A model generated the notes under the pieces. The model ran no database searches and was not told the origin of the DNA. It worked only from the letters and a program-made list of their open reading frames with translations. From the NCBI GenBank assembly GCA_041671505.1, contig JBAZBK010000020.1:1-64000 (forward strand): a stretch of DNA of 64,000 bases, given 5' to 3'. The position numbers and the translations under genes are program-made. This DNA is from JACPDH01 sp041671505. Its GTDB lineage: Bacteria > Acidobacteriota > Thermoanaerobaculia > Gp7-AA8. This document shows, in pieces, positions 49,790 to 60,100 of the stretch. Within the stretch, counting starts at the first letter, position 1. Each line of letters opens with the position of its first letter.

Positions 49790-52447
49790 GTGGCCTCGCA
49801 ACGCCTGCTACGCCGTCACCGCGAAGCATTCCTCGCGATGTCGATAGGCGATTCCGACGTTGCCGCCGCCTCCGCCGGGAACGGCCCATTCCACGGCCGT
49901 TCCGCGATGAGGACCGTTCGCATGCCGGCTATGGAGATCGGATCAGGCCAGGGGAGTCACCAGGACGACGAGCCCGACTGGCGCATCGCCTTCGAGAGCG
50001 CACCCGGCCTGTTCCTGCTTCTGCGTCCCGACGCACCGCGATTCACGATCCTCGGCGCCTCCGAGGAATACCTCCGCGCAACCGTGCGGAGCCGCGAGTC
50101 GATCGTCGGTCTCGGCATTTTCGACGCGTTCCCCGACAACCCCGACGATCCCGATGCGAGCGGCGTGCGAAAGCTGCAGGCCTCGCTGGAGCGCGTGCTG
50201 GCCACTGGCGCGAACGACAGCATGGCCGTGCAGAAGTACGACATTCCGCGGCCCGAACGTGACGGAGGCGGTTTTGAGGAGCGCCACTGGAGCCCGATCA
50301 ACGTCCCGGCGATCGGGCGCGACGGGCGGCTCGCCTACATCATCCACCGCGTCGAGGACGTGACGGCGTTCGTGAACGCTGCGCGCTCCGGCGAGGAACA
50401 GCGGGAACGCACCGAAGCGCTCGAGGTCGAAGGCGAGCGGATGCGTCGTGAGGTTCTCAGGCGCAGCGCAGAGCTCGACAGCTCGAACCAGAAGCTTCGC
50501 GAAATGAACGAGAGGCTGACCGAGCTCGATCGCGCGAAGACGGTGTTCTTCTCAAACATCAGCCACGAGTTCCGCACGCCTCTCACACTCTTGCTCGGCC
50601 CCGTCGAGGAGAGCCTCAAGGACGAGGCGCTCGATCCGCGGCATCGCACGCATCTGACACTCGTCCACAATAACGGCTTGCGGCTGCTCAGGCTCGTCGA
50701 CAATCTGCTCGACTTTGCACGTATCGAGGGAGGCCGCCTCGAGGCGACCTACGCGCCGACCGACATTGCACGACTGACTTCCGAGCTGGCCGCGATGTTC
50801 GACTCGGCGGTGTCACGCGTCGGGCTGAGACTCTCGATCGACTGCAAGCCGCTCGACGATCTTGCCTGGGTCGATCGGGGGTTGTGGGAGAAGATCGTCC
50901 TGAACCTGCTGACAAACGCGTTCAAGTTCACCCTCGAAGGAGAGATCGCCGTTCGCGTGAGGCAGCTGGGACGCTCCTTCGAGCTTCGCGTGACCGACAC
51001 GGGAGAAGGCATCGCGTCGGAAGAGCTTCCGCGAATCTTCGAACGCTTCCATCGCGTTCAGGGAGTCCGGGCACGGATTCACGAGGGAGCGGGGATCGGC
51101 CTGTCGCTCGTCCAGGAGCTCGTCAGGCTTCACGGTGGGACGATCGCCGTCGAAAGCACCCTTGGGGCGGGATCGACATTCATCGTCACCATCCCGCAGG
51201 GGCGCGAACATCTCCCCGAGCATCGCCTGGAGGCGGCGGGGCTCTCCCGGGGTGGCGCGGTCGCCGGCGTGAGCGAGGAGGCGGAGCGGATCCTGTCGAC
51301 TGGAACGGACGGCTCCTTCTCGGCGCCTCGCCCCGCGAAGCGACGGCGTGGCGAGTTGGTGCCGCGCATTCTCCTGGTGGACGACAGCGCAGAGATGCGC
51401 GCCTATGTCGGCGAGCTTCTCGCTCCACACTATGACGTCGACGTGGTCGAGGACGGCCTCGCCGCGCTCGACGCAATGCGCACCCGGGCGCCCGATCTGA
51501 TCCTGAGCGACGTGATGATGCCGGGTCTCGACGGTCTCGGGCTTGCACGTGCCGTCCGCGCCGACCCGAAGCTGAAGTCGATTCCGCTGATCTTCCTTTC
51601 GGCACGCGCCGGCGAGGACGCTTCGGTCGACGGTCTTGCCGTCGGGGCGGACGACTACCTGATGAAGCCATTCTCCGCACGCGAGCTGCTCGCGCGGGTG
51701 CAGACCCACCTGACCATCAATCGATCGCGCGACCTCTGGATGCGCGAGCTGCGCGAGGCGAACGAAGAGCTCGAGGCCTTCAACCAGTCGGTAGCGCACG
51801 ACCTCCGATCTCCGTTGGGCGTGATCGTCGGCTATTGCAGCATTCTTCTCGCGCGACCGGATGCGGCGGCTGGGACGAGCCAGCGAAACCAGCTCGAAAG
51901 GATCTTCGCCGCGGCGCGCCGCATGGAAGCGCTGATTTCCGACCTGCTCTCGCTCGCCCGCGTGAACCGCGTCGAGCTTTGCACGGAGCGTCTCGACCTG
52001 TCGGCCATGGCGGCGTCAGTGATTGCCCACTTACGTGAGGCCGAGCCCTCGCGCGACGCGGCTGTCGAAATTCAGGAGGGGCTCGTGGTGGACGGCGACT
52101 CGGGTTTGTTGGCGATCGCGCTCGAGAACCTGCTCGGAAACGCCTGGAAGTACACATCGAAACGGAGCGACGCAAAGATCCAGGTCGGCGAAATCGACCT
52201 CGATGGAACGCGGACCGTCTTCATCCGCGACAACGGCGCAGGTTTCGACATGGCATACATACACAAGCTCTTCGTCCCGTTCGAGCGTCTCCATCTTGCG
52301 TCTGAATTCGCCGGAACCGGGATCGGCCTCACGACCGTCCGGCGGGTCATCGAACGCCACGGAGGACGAATCTGGGTCGACGCGACTCCGGACGAAGGGG
52401 CGACGTTCTACTTCAGCATTCCCGGCGACGGAGGCACCGATGCCTGA
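49790..52447 (+). CDS. Double-core hybrid kinase: PAS-HisKA-HATPase-REC-HisKA-HATPase
   Basis: The 885-residue protein (GTG at 49790; ATGs at 49838 or 49907 are alternatives) has an N-terminal PAS-like domain (about 60-185), a coiled coil and a complete kinase core (SNISHEFRTPL, histidine near 259; HATPase to about 480). A receiver (LLVDDSAEMRAYV, LILSDVMMPGLDG, YLMKPF; about 520-640) separates it from a second full core (FNQSVAHDLRSPLGVIVGY, histidine near 670; HATPase with DNGAGFDM). Both ATPase domains look intact. This suggests an internal relay in which the first core controls the second. The next receiver gene overlaps by eight bases. Confidence 0.9.
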   Translation: MASQRLLRRHREAFLAMSIGDSDVAAASAGNGPFHGRSAMRTVRMPAMEIGSGQGSHQDDEPDWRIAFESAPGLFLLLRPDAPRFTILGASEEYLRATVRSRESIVGLGIFDAFPDNPDDPDASGVRKLQASLERVLATGANDSMAVQKYDIPRPERDGGGFEERHWSPINVPAIGRDGRLAYIIHRVEDVTAFVNAARSGEEQRERTEALEVEGERMRREVLRRSAELDSSNQKLREMNERLTELDRAKTVFFSNISHEFRTPLTLLLGPVEESLKDEALDPRHRTHLTLVHNNGLRLLRLVDNLLDFARIEGGRLEATYAPTDIARLTSELAAMFDSAVSRVGLRLSIDCKPLDDLAWVDRGLWEKIVLNLLTNAFKFTLEGEIAVRVRQLGRSFELRVTDTGEGIASEELPRIFERFHRVQGVRARIHEGAGIGLSLVQELVRLHGGTIAVESTLGAGSTFIVTIPQGREHLPEHRLEAAGLSRGGAVAGVSEEAERILSTGTDGSFSAPRPAKRRRGELVPRILLVDDSAEMRAYVGELLAPHYDVDVVEDGLAALDAMRTRAPDLILSDVMMPGLDGLGLARAVRADPKLKSIPLIFLSARAGEDASVDGLAVGADDYLMKPFSARELLARVQTHLTINRSRDLWMRELREANEELEAFNQSVAHDLRSPLGVIVGYCSILLARPDAAAGTSQRNQLERIFAAARRMEALISDLLSLARVNRVELCTERLDLSAMAASVIAHLREAEPSRDAAVEIQEGLVVDGDSGLLAIALENLLGNAWKYTSKRSDAKIQVGEIDLDGTRTVFIRDNGAGFDMAYIHKLFVPFERLHLASEFAGTGIGLTTVRRVIERHGGRIWVDATPDEGATFYFSIPGDGGTDA

Positions 52448-52865
52448 GCGCGTCGCGATCCTCCTCGTCGAGGACAACGACGACGATGCCGAGCTGACGT
52501 CGCTGGCCCTCGCTTCGCCTTCGCTCGCGTACCGCCTGCAGCGTGTCCGTGACGGCGCCGAGGCATTCGACGTCCTGTCAGGCAGCGCGACGCGCGCGGA
52601 GGAGACGCTCCGTCCTCTCCCCGTCGTCGTGCTCCTCGACCTTCGCCTGCCGAAGGTTTCCGGGCTGGAGCTGCTCGAGGCGATCCGCGCGAACGAGCGC
52701 ACTCGCGCGCTTCCGGTGATCGTGCTCTCCAACTCCGCCTGGGATCGCGAGCGACTCGAGGAAAGGCAGCTCGGACCGATCGCCTTCGTCGGGAAACCTG
52801 TGCAGCGAGCAAGCCTCGCAGCGGCAGCGGCGTCTCTCGGGCTTCGCCTCTGGAGCGAAGCCTGA
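52440..52865 (+). CDS. Single-domain receiver (Rcp1-like)
   Basis: An ATG at 52440, eight bases inside the end of the kinase gene, opens a 141-residue receiver; longer readings of the frame are spurious. Motifs: ILLVEDNDDDAELTSLAL, phospho-acceptor in VVLLDLRLPKVSG, VLSNSA, and the lysine in FVGKPVQRASL. It belongs to the same Rcp1-like group as the products at 39897, 56192 and 61039. The second core of the overlapping kinase is its likely phosphodonor. Confidence 0.9.
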   Translation: MPERVAILLVEDNDDDAELTSLALASPSLAYRLQRVRDGAEAFDVLSGSATRAEETLRPLPVVVLLDLRLPKVSGLELLEAIRANERTRALPVIVLSNSAWDRERLEERQLGPIAFVGKPVQRASLAAAAASLGLRLWSEA

Positions 52866-52951
52866 CGCGGAACCAGCTACCACCTTCAGATAGTGTATTT
52901 GGCCTCGTCGTCGCGCGACTCACGTGCAGCAGGGTACGAAGGAGACCGCGC

Positions 52952-53929
52952 ATGCAGATCCAACCCGTTTCCGTTCGATCGAGCTCGACCGCTCGACACC
53001 TCACGCTCGCACTCCTCGACAGCGGCCTGCCTCGAATCGACGACTTGTATCGGACGATCCTCGACAGCATTCACGACGGCGTCTATTTCGTCGACGCGAA
53101 TCGCACGATCGTCTACTGGAACAGCGCCGCGGAGGCGATCTCCGGTTACGCAGCGGCCGAGGTCGTGGGACGCCGCTGCAACGACTGCATCCTGCGCCAC
53201 TGCACCGCCGAGGGAAGTCTCCTCTGCGGCGCGGGATGCCCTCTCGAACGAACGCTCGCTGACGGAGTGAGCCAGGAGGCCGAGGTCTGGCTTCATCACA
53301 AGAAGGGTCACCGGATTCCGGTCACCGTGCGGACGACCGCGATGCGCGACCCCGCGGGATCGATCATCGGTTGCGTCGAAGTCTTCTCGGACAACAGCCG
53401 GAAGATCGTCTCGCTCGAGCAGGCTCGTGAACTGAACCGGCTCGCATTCGTCGACGAGCTGACTGACATCGGCAACCGTCGCTCGGTCGAGATCCGGCTC
53501 CGCGACCTCTTCTCCGATCCGCACGGAATGGGGATGCCGGTCGGGGTTCTCTTCATCGACGTCGACCATTTCAAAGCGTTCAACGACCGGCATGGCCATG
53601 ACACGGGCGATGCAGTTCTCCGCGCAGTCGCCGCGACACTCGGCGCGAACCTTCGCAGCTTCGACACCGTGGGCCGCTGGGGTGGGGAGGAGTTCATCGT
53701 CGTGACCACGGCGACGTCTCTTCGCGACCTGCAGCAGCTCGCCGAGCGTCTCCGGTCGCTCGTCGAGCGTACCGAGCTCGACCGCGACGCAAAGCGCCTG
53801 AGCGTGACAGTCTCGATCGGAGGCGCGATCACGAAGGTGGGCGACGACCCCGCCTCACTCGTCGCGCGCGCCGACGACCACCTCTACCAAAGCAAAGCAA
53901 CGGGACGAAATCGCTCGACTGTGCGGTGA
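52952..53929 (+). CDS. PAS-GGEEF diguanylate cyclase with a cysteine-rich PAS domain
   Basis: The 325-residue protein follows GAAGGAG. The PAS domain (about 35-155) contains a cluster RRCNDCILRHC...LLCGAGC (C76, C79, H83, C84, C92, C96) that could bind a metal, a cluster or respond to redox. The GGEEF half (165-325) has IDVDHFKAFNDRHGHDTGD and RWGGEEFIVV, with catalytic residues intact. It should make c-di-GMP. No transmembrane region is seen. It is the last plus-strand gene before two minus-strand kinase modules. Confidence 0.9.
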   Translation: MQIQPVSVRSSSTARHLTLALLDSGLPRIDDLYRTILDSIHDGVYFVDANRTIVYWNSAAEAISGYAAAEVVGRRCNDCILRHCTAEGSLLCGAGCPLERTLADGVSQEAEVWLHHKKGHRIPVTVRTTAMRDPAGSIIGCVEVFSDNSRKIVSLEQARELNRLAFVDELTDIGNRRSVEIRLRDLFSDPHGMGMPVGVLFIDVDHFKAFNDRHGHDTGDAVLRAVAATLGANLRSFDTVGRWGGEEFIVVTTATSLRDLQQLAERLRSLVERTELDRDAKRLSVTVSIGGAITKVGDDPASLVARADDHLYQSKATGRNRSTVR

Positions 53930-53989
53930 ACCCCGTTCGGGCGAGTCGCCGGAGGACGTCTCGCGGTGACTTGTGTGTCGCGGGGTTCC

Positions 53990-56107
53990 TCAGCCCTCCA
54001 CTCGCGCCACCGAAGGCGCGCGGTCCGGCAGCGAAAAATAGAACGTCGCGCCGACGTCGACTTCTCCTTCGCCCCACGCCTCGCCACCGTGCCGCCGCAC
54101 GATGCGCTGCACGAGCGCAAGGCCGACGCCGGTGCCGTCGAACTCACGTTGCGTGTGAAGCCGTTGAAAGACGCCGAACAACTTGCCGGCGTATCTCATG
54201 TCGAACCCCACGCCATTGTCACGCACGTAGTAGACCGTGCGCCCCGGCTCGCGAAGGGAGCCGACTTCGATCGCGGCGTCGGGCTTCACCGATGAGAACT
54301 TCACCGCGTTCGACAGGAGGTTCGACCAGACCAGGCGGATGAGTTGAGCGTCGCACCATGCAGACGGCAGCTCGGCGATCTCGAAACGAGCCGTGGGTGC
54401 CTCGCCCGCGAGCTCGCCCGCGATGTTCCTGACGATCGGGTTCATGTCGACCTCGCGTCCGCTCAGCTGACGGCGTCCCGCGCGCGAGTACTCGAGAAGA
54501 TCGTCGATCAGTTCCCCCATCCGTTGCGTGCTCGAGCGGACGATCTCGAGCAGGCGCCGCCCTTCGTCATCGAGCCGCTGCCCGTAGTCGTGAGCGAGAA
54601 TCCGTCCGAAGCCACTGATGGCCCGGAGCGGCGCGCGAAGATCGTGCGACACGGAATACGAGAAGGACTCGAGCTCGCGATTGGCCTCCGCGAGCTGTGT
54701 CGTCCGTTCGATCACACGCTCTTCGAGCTCCTCGTGGAGGCGCCGCACTTCCTTCTCGGCAGCGACGACCTCGCTCACGTCACGCACGATCACGACGAAT
54801 CCGCGCATATCCTTCGTCTCGACCCAACGACTGCTGATCTCGACCGACAGCGCGGTTCCGTCGGCGGCACGATGCATCGTGCGAAGCGCTCGTCGCGCGC
54901 TGCTCTCCACGTGGGACAGCTCCTCATTCGGGGTTCCGGGAGCGGTCACGGCACGCAGCTCCGAGTACGACATCGAGCGCAGCTCGGCCTCGCTCCGTCC
55001 GTAGAGATGCTCGGCCTTCCGGTTGACTTCTTCGATCCTCCCGTCGCGATCGAGAAAGAGGATCGCGTCGTTCGCATGATTCAACACCGTTGCAAGCCTC
55101 ACGCTCGCCCGCAGCGTCTGACGCTCCTTCAATCCTGCCCCGACGTAGAGCAGCGCACCGAAGGCGAGGAGAGTCGCGACGAGCAGCGCGGCGTTCCTCG
55201 CTAAATCCTTCGCGATCGAACGATCGATCGCGTCCTTGTCCTTTTTCACCACCAGCGCCCAGTCGGTGCCTTCGACATGCCGGGTCGCCGCGAGCACCGG
55301 AACGCCGCGGTAATCGACGAATTCGCCGCTCGCGCTTCCCTGCTCGACCGCGATCGCGCCGGCGAGACCCGGAATCGCGATATCGCGATGCGTCGCAAGC
55401 GCCGGCGACGAGCTATTGTCAAGGGGCGTGAGAAAGCGGACGAATTGCCCGTGGCGCTCGACGAGCAACGCCTCCGTACCTCGCCCGCTCGTCGTCTTCG
55501 ACGCGAAGAACGGGTAGAGCCAGCGTGAGGCCGGCGTCTCGAGGATCACGGCGCCCGCCGGCGCCTCCTGCCAGGGAACGATGACCGGTGCACAGAACAC
55601 GACTTCGATCTCTCCCGGCTCGTGCCGGTGAATGTCGACCAGGGCGCTGCGCAGCTCCATCGCGCGCCGTGCCGCGACGGCGCATCCAGCCTCGCTCTGC
55701 GAACGCTCGCGGCTTCGACTCGACCAGCTCCTGCCGTCGCCTCCGTAAAGGACGATTTCGTCGAATACATTGGCGGATGCGAACGTGCCAAGGAGAGCGA
55801 CCAGGCGCGCGGCATCAGCATCAGAGACCGGCCCCTGCAGCGACTCGACGACGCGCGGCAGCGCGGCAATCGCTCGCGCGGCAGCCAGCCGGTCAGCGAC
55901 CCAGACGACCGTCACCGCCTCGTAGAGGTCGGCATGGCTCGAGAGCTCGTGTTCCCACGAGCGGCGCGCGTCGCGCCATTGCCGCGGCAGCACGACCGCG
56001 GCGAACAGCGCGAGCGTCATCCCCGCAACAATCACGAATGCGATCGCGGCGCGACGCCGACCCGAACGATAGGCGCGAAGGAGCGATTCGTTATTGGAGC
56101 GCTTCAT
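53990..56107 (-). CDS. Membrane sensor kinase: Cache-PAS-HisKA-HATPase
   Basis: Started at the ATG at 56107 the product has 705 residues. Two transmembrane helices (AAIAFVIVAGMTLALFAAVV and ALLVATLLAFGALLYVGAGL) bracket an extracytoplasmic Cache-like domain (about 40-300). One PAS (about 320-440), a coiled coil, HisKA with SFSYSVSHDLRAPLRAISG (histidine near 487) and HATPase (SNLLSNAVKFS, DNGVGFDM) follow. The H-box type pairs with Rcp1-like receivers, one of which is encoded 84 bases upstream on the same strand. It ends convergently with the cyclase gene. Confidence 0.9.
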   Translation of the reverse strand: MKRSNNESLLRAYRSGRRRAAIAFVIVAGMTLALFAAVVLPRQWRDARRSWEHELSSHADLYEAVTVVWVADRLAAARAIAALPRVVESLQGPVSDADAARLVALLGTFASANVFDEIVLYGGDGRSWSSRSRERSQSEAGCAVAARRAMELRSALVDIHRHEPGEIEVVFCAPVIVPWQEAPAGAVILETPASRWLYPFFASKTTSGRGTEALLVERHGQFVRFLTPLDNSSSPALATHRDIAIPGLAGAIAVEQGSASGEFVDYRGVPVLAATRHVEGTDWALVVKKDKDAIDRSIAKDLARNAALLVATLLAFGALLYVGAGLKERQTLRASVRLATVLNHANDAILFLDRDGRIEEVNRKAEHLYGRSEAELRSMSYSELRAVTAPGTPNEELSHVESSARRALRTMHRAADGTALSVEISSRWVETKDMRGFVVIVRDVSEVVAAEKEVRRLHEELEERVIERTTQLAEANRELESFSYSVSHDLRAPLRAISGFGRILAHDYGQRLDDEGRRLLEIVRSSTQRMGELIDDLLEYSRAGRRQLSGREVDMNPIVRNIAGELAGEAPTARFEIAELPSAWCDAQLIRLVWSNLLSNAVKFSSVKPDAAIEVGSLREPGRTVYYVRDNGVGFDMRYAGKLFGVFQRLHTQREFDGTGVGLALVQRIVRRHGGEAWGEGEVDVGATFYFSLPDRAPSVARVEG

Positions 56108-56191
56108 CCGGAGGCGTCCTCGCCTCGGCGCGCGGTGTGCCGCGCACACAGCCTGACCGAAGTGCTCGCCACTCCGCCACGCTCGCCGAGC

Positions 56192-56638
56192 TCAGGTCCA
56201 CTCATTGAGCTCGATCCAATACGCCGCGATCCGTGCGATGGTCGTCGTGAACCGGTCGAAGTCGACCGGCTTCACGACGTAGCTGTTCGCGCCGAGCCGA
56301 TACGCCTCGGCGACATCAGACAACTCCCGTGAGGAGGTGAGTACGATCGTCGGAATCGACCGGGTCGACTCGTTGCGCTTGATCGCGTCGAGAACCTCGA
56401 GCCCTCCGATCTTCGGGAGCTTGAGATCGAGCAGGATGAGGGCGGGCATCCACCGTCCGCCTGGATCCGCGGGCCCGAACAGCATCTCGATGGCCTCGAC
56501 ACCGTCCGCCGCAATCCGAATCGGGCGATCGACTCCAGCCTTACGCAGCGCGCGCTGCGTAAGCTCGACATCCGAGGGATTGTCCTCCACGAGAAGGATC
56601 CCGTTCGCGTCGCTGATCGAGTACCCCCTGACTGCCAC
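56192..56638 (-). CDS. Single-domain receiver (Rcp1-like)
   Basis: The frame is open to 56794, but residues before about 56640 do not fit a receiver; I choose the GTG at 56638, giving 148 residues. Motifs: ILLVEDNPSDVELTQRAL, phospho-acceptor in LILLDLKLPKIGG, LTSSREL, and the lysine in YVVKPVDFDRF. It is close to the receivers at 39897 and 61039. It lies upstream of the Cache-PAS kinase on the same strand and is its likely partner. Confidence 0.85.
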   Translation of the reverse strand: MAVRGYSISDANGILLVEDNPSDVELTQRALRKAGVDRPIRIAADGVEAIEMLFGPADPGGRWMPALILLDLKLPKIGGLEVLDAIKRNESTRSIPTIVLTSSRELSDVAEAYRLGANSYVVKPVDFDRFTTTIARIAAYWIELNEWT

Positions 56639-56760
56639 GATGAATATAGCCGTAAATGGGGCCGGATTCCGGAGGCGGTTCGAAAATCGGCCCCGGAGAC
56701 GTGCCTCACTGTATTCGAGCCGGCCCGTTCGACGACTCACGCAACGGGAGAAATCAAACC

Positions 56761-57156
56761 ATGGCCCTCGCACAGCGACTCCTCGACACAGCACCCCTGA
56801 TCGCCATCTCCCGGCCCGCGCCGGCCGACCGGCACCGTCTCGTGATCGTCAAGGGACCGCGCCGTCGCACATTCGAGCTCGAGTCGATTCTCGAGACCGC
56901 CGAACGCCGAGGCTTCACGAAGATCGCAGGCACCCTGCGCGACAGGATCATCGAGCGCGACTTCGAGTTGATCGATCGCGCTGCAACCTCGGTCGCGGGA
57001 GAGCCGTCGCTCGGCCACTGCCTGATCAAGTTCGCATCGGAGCGCGGCCTGCTGCGCTGCCGCGCCTGGGTCGACGAGGAGCAGGAATCACGGCTGATCG
57101 AGATTCTGGGCGCGGTCGAGGACGCCGATACGATCGCGCTCGAAGTCATCCGTTAG
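56761..57156 (+). CDS. Hypothetical protein within the signalling cluster
   Basis: The ATG at 56761 gives 131 residues without signal peptide or membrane segment. It is mixed alpha/beta (RLVIVKGPRRRTFELESILE, LLRCRAWVDEEQESRLIEIL). I see no receiver, PAS or phosphotransfer motif. It is the only plus-strand gene between 54 and 62.7 kb, divergent from the receiver at 56638. Coding bias is good, so it is likely real, but function cannot be proposed. Confidence 0.6.
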   Translation: MALAQRLLDTAPLIAISRPAPADRHRLVIVKGPRRRTFELESILETAERRGFTKIAGTLRDRIIERDFELIDRAATSVAGEPSLGHCLIKFASERGLLRCRAWVDEEQESRLIEILGAVEDADTIALEVIR

Positions 57157-57186
57157 GCGGAGCGGTTGCGCTTCCGGGCGCACCGC

Positions 57187-60100
57187 TCACTCCCCGAGCG
57201 TGAAGTAGAACGTCGCTCCGACCCCCGGCACTGCGTGGCACCAGACCTTTCCGCCATGCCTGTCCACGACCCTCTGCACGATCGCCAGGCCGACGCCCGT
57301 CCCTTCGAATTCGTTCCCCGCGTGAAGTCTCTGGAATACGCCGAAGACCGTCTCGGCGTACTTCATGTCGAAGCCGACACCGTTGTCACGGACGAACCAG
57401 GCTGTCCTCCCGTCCACGAGCTCCACGCCCACCTCCACCCGGCGGTCCGGCCTCGGCCCCGAGTACTTGACCGCATTCTCGAGCAGGTTGTGCCAGACCT
57501 GGCGCAGGAGAGCTGCGTCGCCTTCGGCATCGGTAATCGGAGCAAGTTCGAACGAGACGTCGCGTCGGCTGTCGGCAGGTATGTCGTCCCAGGCGGCCTG
57601 CGCGAGCGCCTTCATCGGCACCCGCTCACGGCGGAGCGTGAGCCTCCCTGTCCTCGAAAACGCCAGCAGGTCGTCGATGAGCTGTCCCATGTTTCGGGCC
57701 GCGCTGACGATGATGCGCAAGAGCCTCTGGCCTTCCTCGTCGAGACGATCGCCATGCTCGCGTCGCAGGATCTCCGAGAATCCGTCGATCGCGCGAAGAG
57801 GCGCGCGGAGATCGTGAGAGACCGAGTAGGTGAACGCCTCGAGCTCGCGATTTGCGGCGAGAAGCTCGCCGGTACGGGCGACGACCCGCGTTTCGAGCTC
57901 CGTGTTGAGAGTACGCAATTCGTCTTTCGCGACCAGGAGTAGAGTGATGTCGCTCATTACGATAAGCACACGCACGCGCTCGGGCACACCTCCCGGGAGC
58001 AAAATCATCGAGACGAGGAAGCGACGGCCGTCCCGTGGCCTCTCCGTTTCGTAGATGTCCGCCTCTCCCGACACCGCGAGCGAACGCGCGCGCGCGATGG
58101 CCTCATCGATCCGTTCCCTCGCGATCCCGAGCTCGCCCATCAGGCGGCCCTTCACTTGCGCTACCTGCGCTCCGACACCTTCCGCGTAGGCAAGGTTGCA
58201 GTCGACGTGCAGCAGGTCGTTGTCTTTGACCTCGAGAATCGCGATCGGCATCCCGGGAGTCTCGAAGATGGCTCCGAGCACCGACTCCGCCTCTCTGCGC
58301 GCCATCCGCTCGCGGCGCAGCTCCGACACGTCGAGGATGAACGCAACGGAACGTTCGCGTTCCGGCTCGAGCAACTTGTACCCGATGAGCACCCGAACCC
58401 GCGTGCCGTCTTTCCGAACGTACTCCTTTTCGTATGGAGTGCAACGGCCGAAACTTTGCGCCTCTGCGATCCCTTCGGCGTCGAGAGAACGCCACTCCGG
58501 CGGGGTGATCGCATCCCAGCGCACCTCACCGGCGCGCAACTCCTCCCGCGAATAGCGGACGATTTCAAGAAACGTGTCGTTCGCGTCCAACACCCGGCCG
58601 TGAATGTCCCCGAAGAGACAGCCGATGACGCCGGCGTCGAACAGCGCCCTCGCGCGCTGCTCGTGCTCGAGCGATTCCGTGACGTCGACGGCGACCGCGA
58701 GCGCCCCGTTCACCGCCCCTGCTTTGTCGTGCAGCACCTCGACGCTCATGAGCAGGTCGATCGCCGTACCGTCCTTCCGTACGCGGCGCACGACACCGAC
58801 GGGCGGCGGATCGCCCATCATCGCTCGCTTCAGCCTCGCTCGGAATTCCTCTTCATGGGCATCGCCCACGATCGGCAGACGGGAGCCGACGACCTCGCTC
58901 TCACTCCATCCGAAGAGACGCTCCGACGCCGGGTTCCAGAGTGTTACGCACCCCTCCCGATCGACCGCGTGAATGGAGGCGGGCGCACGCGCCACGATGG
59001 CCCGCACCAGATCCTCCGCCTCACGCTGCGCGTCGCGTCGCTCCATCGCGTCGAGCGCAAACGCGATGTCTGCGGTCAGTGCCCCGACCAGAGCACGAAT
59101 CTCTTCGGTGAAGAACTCGGCGTCGCGTGAATAGAGTGACAGGACGGAATCGCGCCGGCCGCTCGGAGATATCGGTGACGAAATCCCGGACTGTAGCCCT
59201 TCCGCGAGCGCTCGCCCACGCCAGGGCGCGAGCTCGGCGGGGTCGAGCGCCGGTAACGAGACGGTTCGTTGCTCCCGCAGCGCAGTCCCCGTGGGACCCT
59301 TTCCTTCGGGAGCATCGTCCCAACGAACGGGTGTCCCCTCGAGGCACGACTGCGCGTCCCCGGAAGTGGCGACGACGCGAATCGAGCCGTCGGTCTCAGC
59401 CGTACCGATCCAGGCGAGAGGCACGGGCGCTTCGCGCGCGATCACGTCGCACACGCCCTGGAGAAGCATCTCGCGGCTCGTCGATCGAATGATTACATCG
59501 TCGGCGAGTATGAGGGTTCGCAGAATCCTGTTGAGCGTTTCGATGCGCGTCTCGGCAGCGATCCGCTCGGACAGGTCGCGAACGACCGAGACGAACCCCG
59601 TCCTGCCGTCGAGCTCGGCTACGCGACTGCTGATCTCGACCGGAAACGGTGACCCGTCACTCCGGATCTGCGTCACTCGAAATACGAGTCGCCCCGCCTC
59701 CCGGGCGCGCGCGAGATCGCCTGGCACTCGGGCCCGCTCCGACTCCACTCTGAGCTCAGCAACACTGGTGCCCTTCAGCCATTCGCGCCCGCGCTGGTAC
59801 ATCCGTTCCGCGGCGCGGTTCACCTCGAGGATCGTCCCGTCGGCGGAGACGAAGATCACACCGTCGTTGGTCGCATCGAGCAGCAGCGCGGTCCGCTCGA
59901 TGCTTCGTCTCGCCACCTCACGCGCTTCGCGCCCCTGCATCCTCGCGATCAGTGCTGCGACGAGCGCCAGCAGGAGCGAGGCGAGCAGCATCCCGATGCC
60001 GATTGGACGCGCCCGCGTCACCGCCTCCGCAAACACATCGGTGGCATTCACCTTGACCACGAGCCCCCAGGGCGCATTCGTCAGTCTTCTCGTTGCGGCG

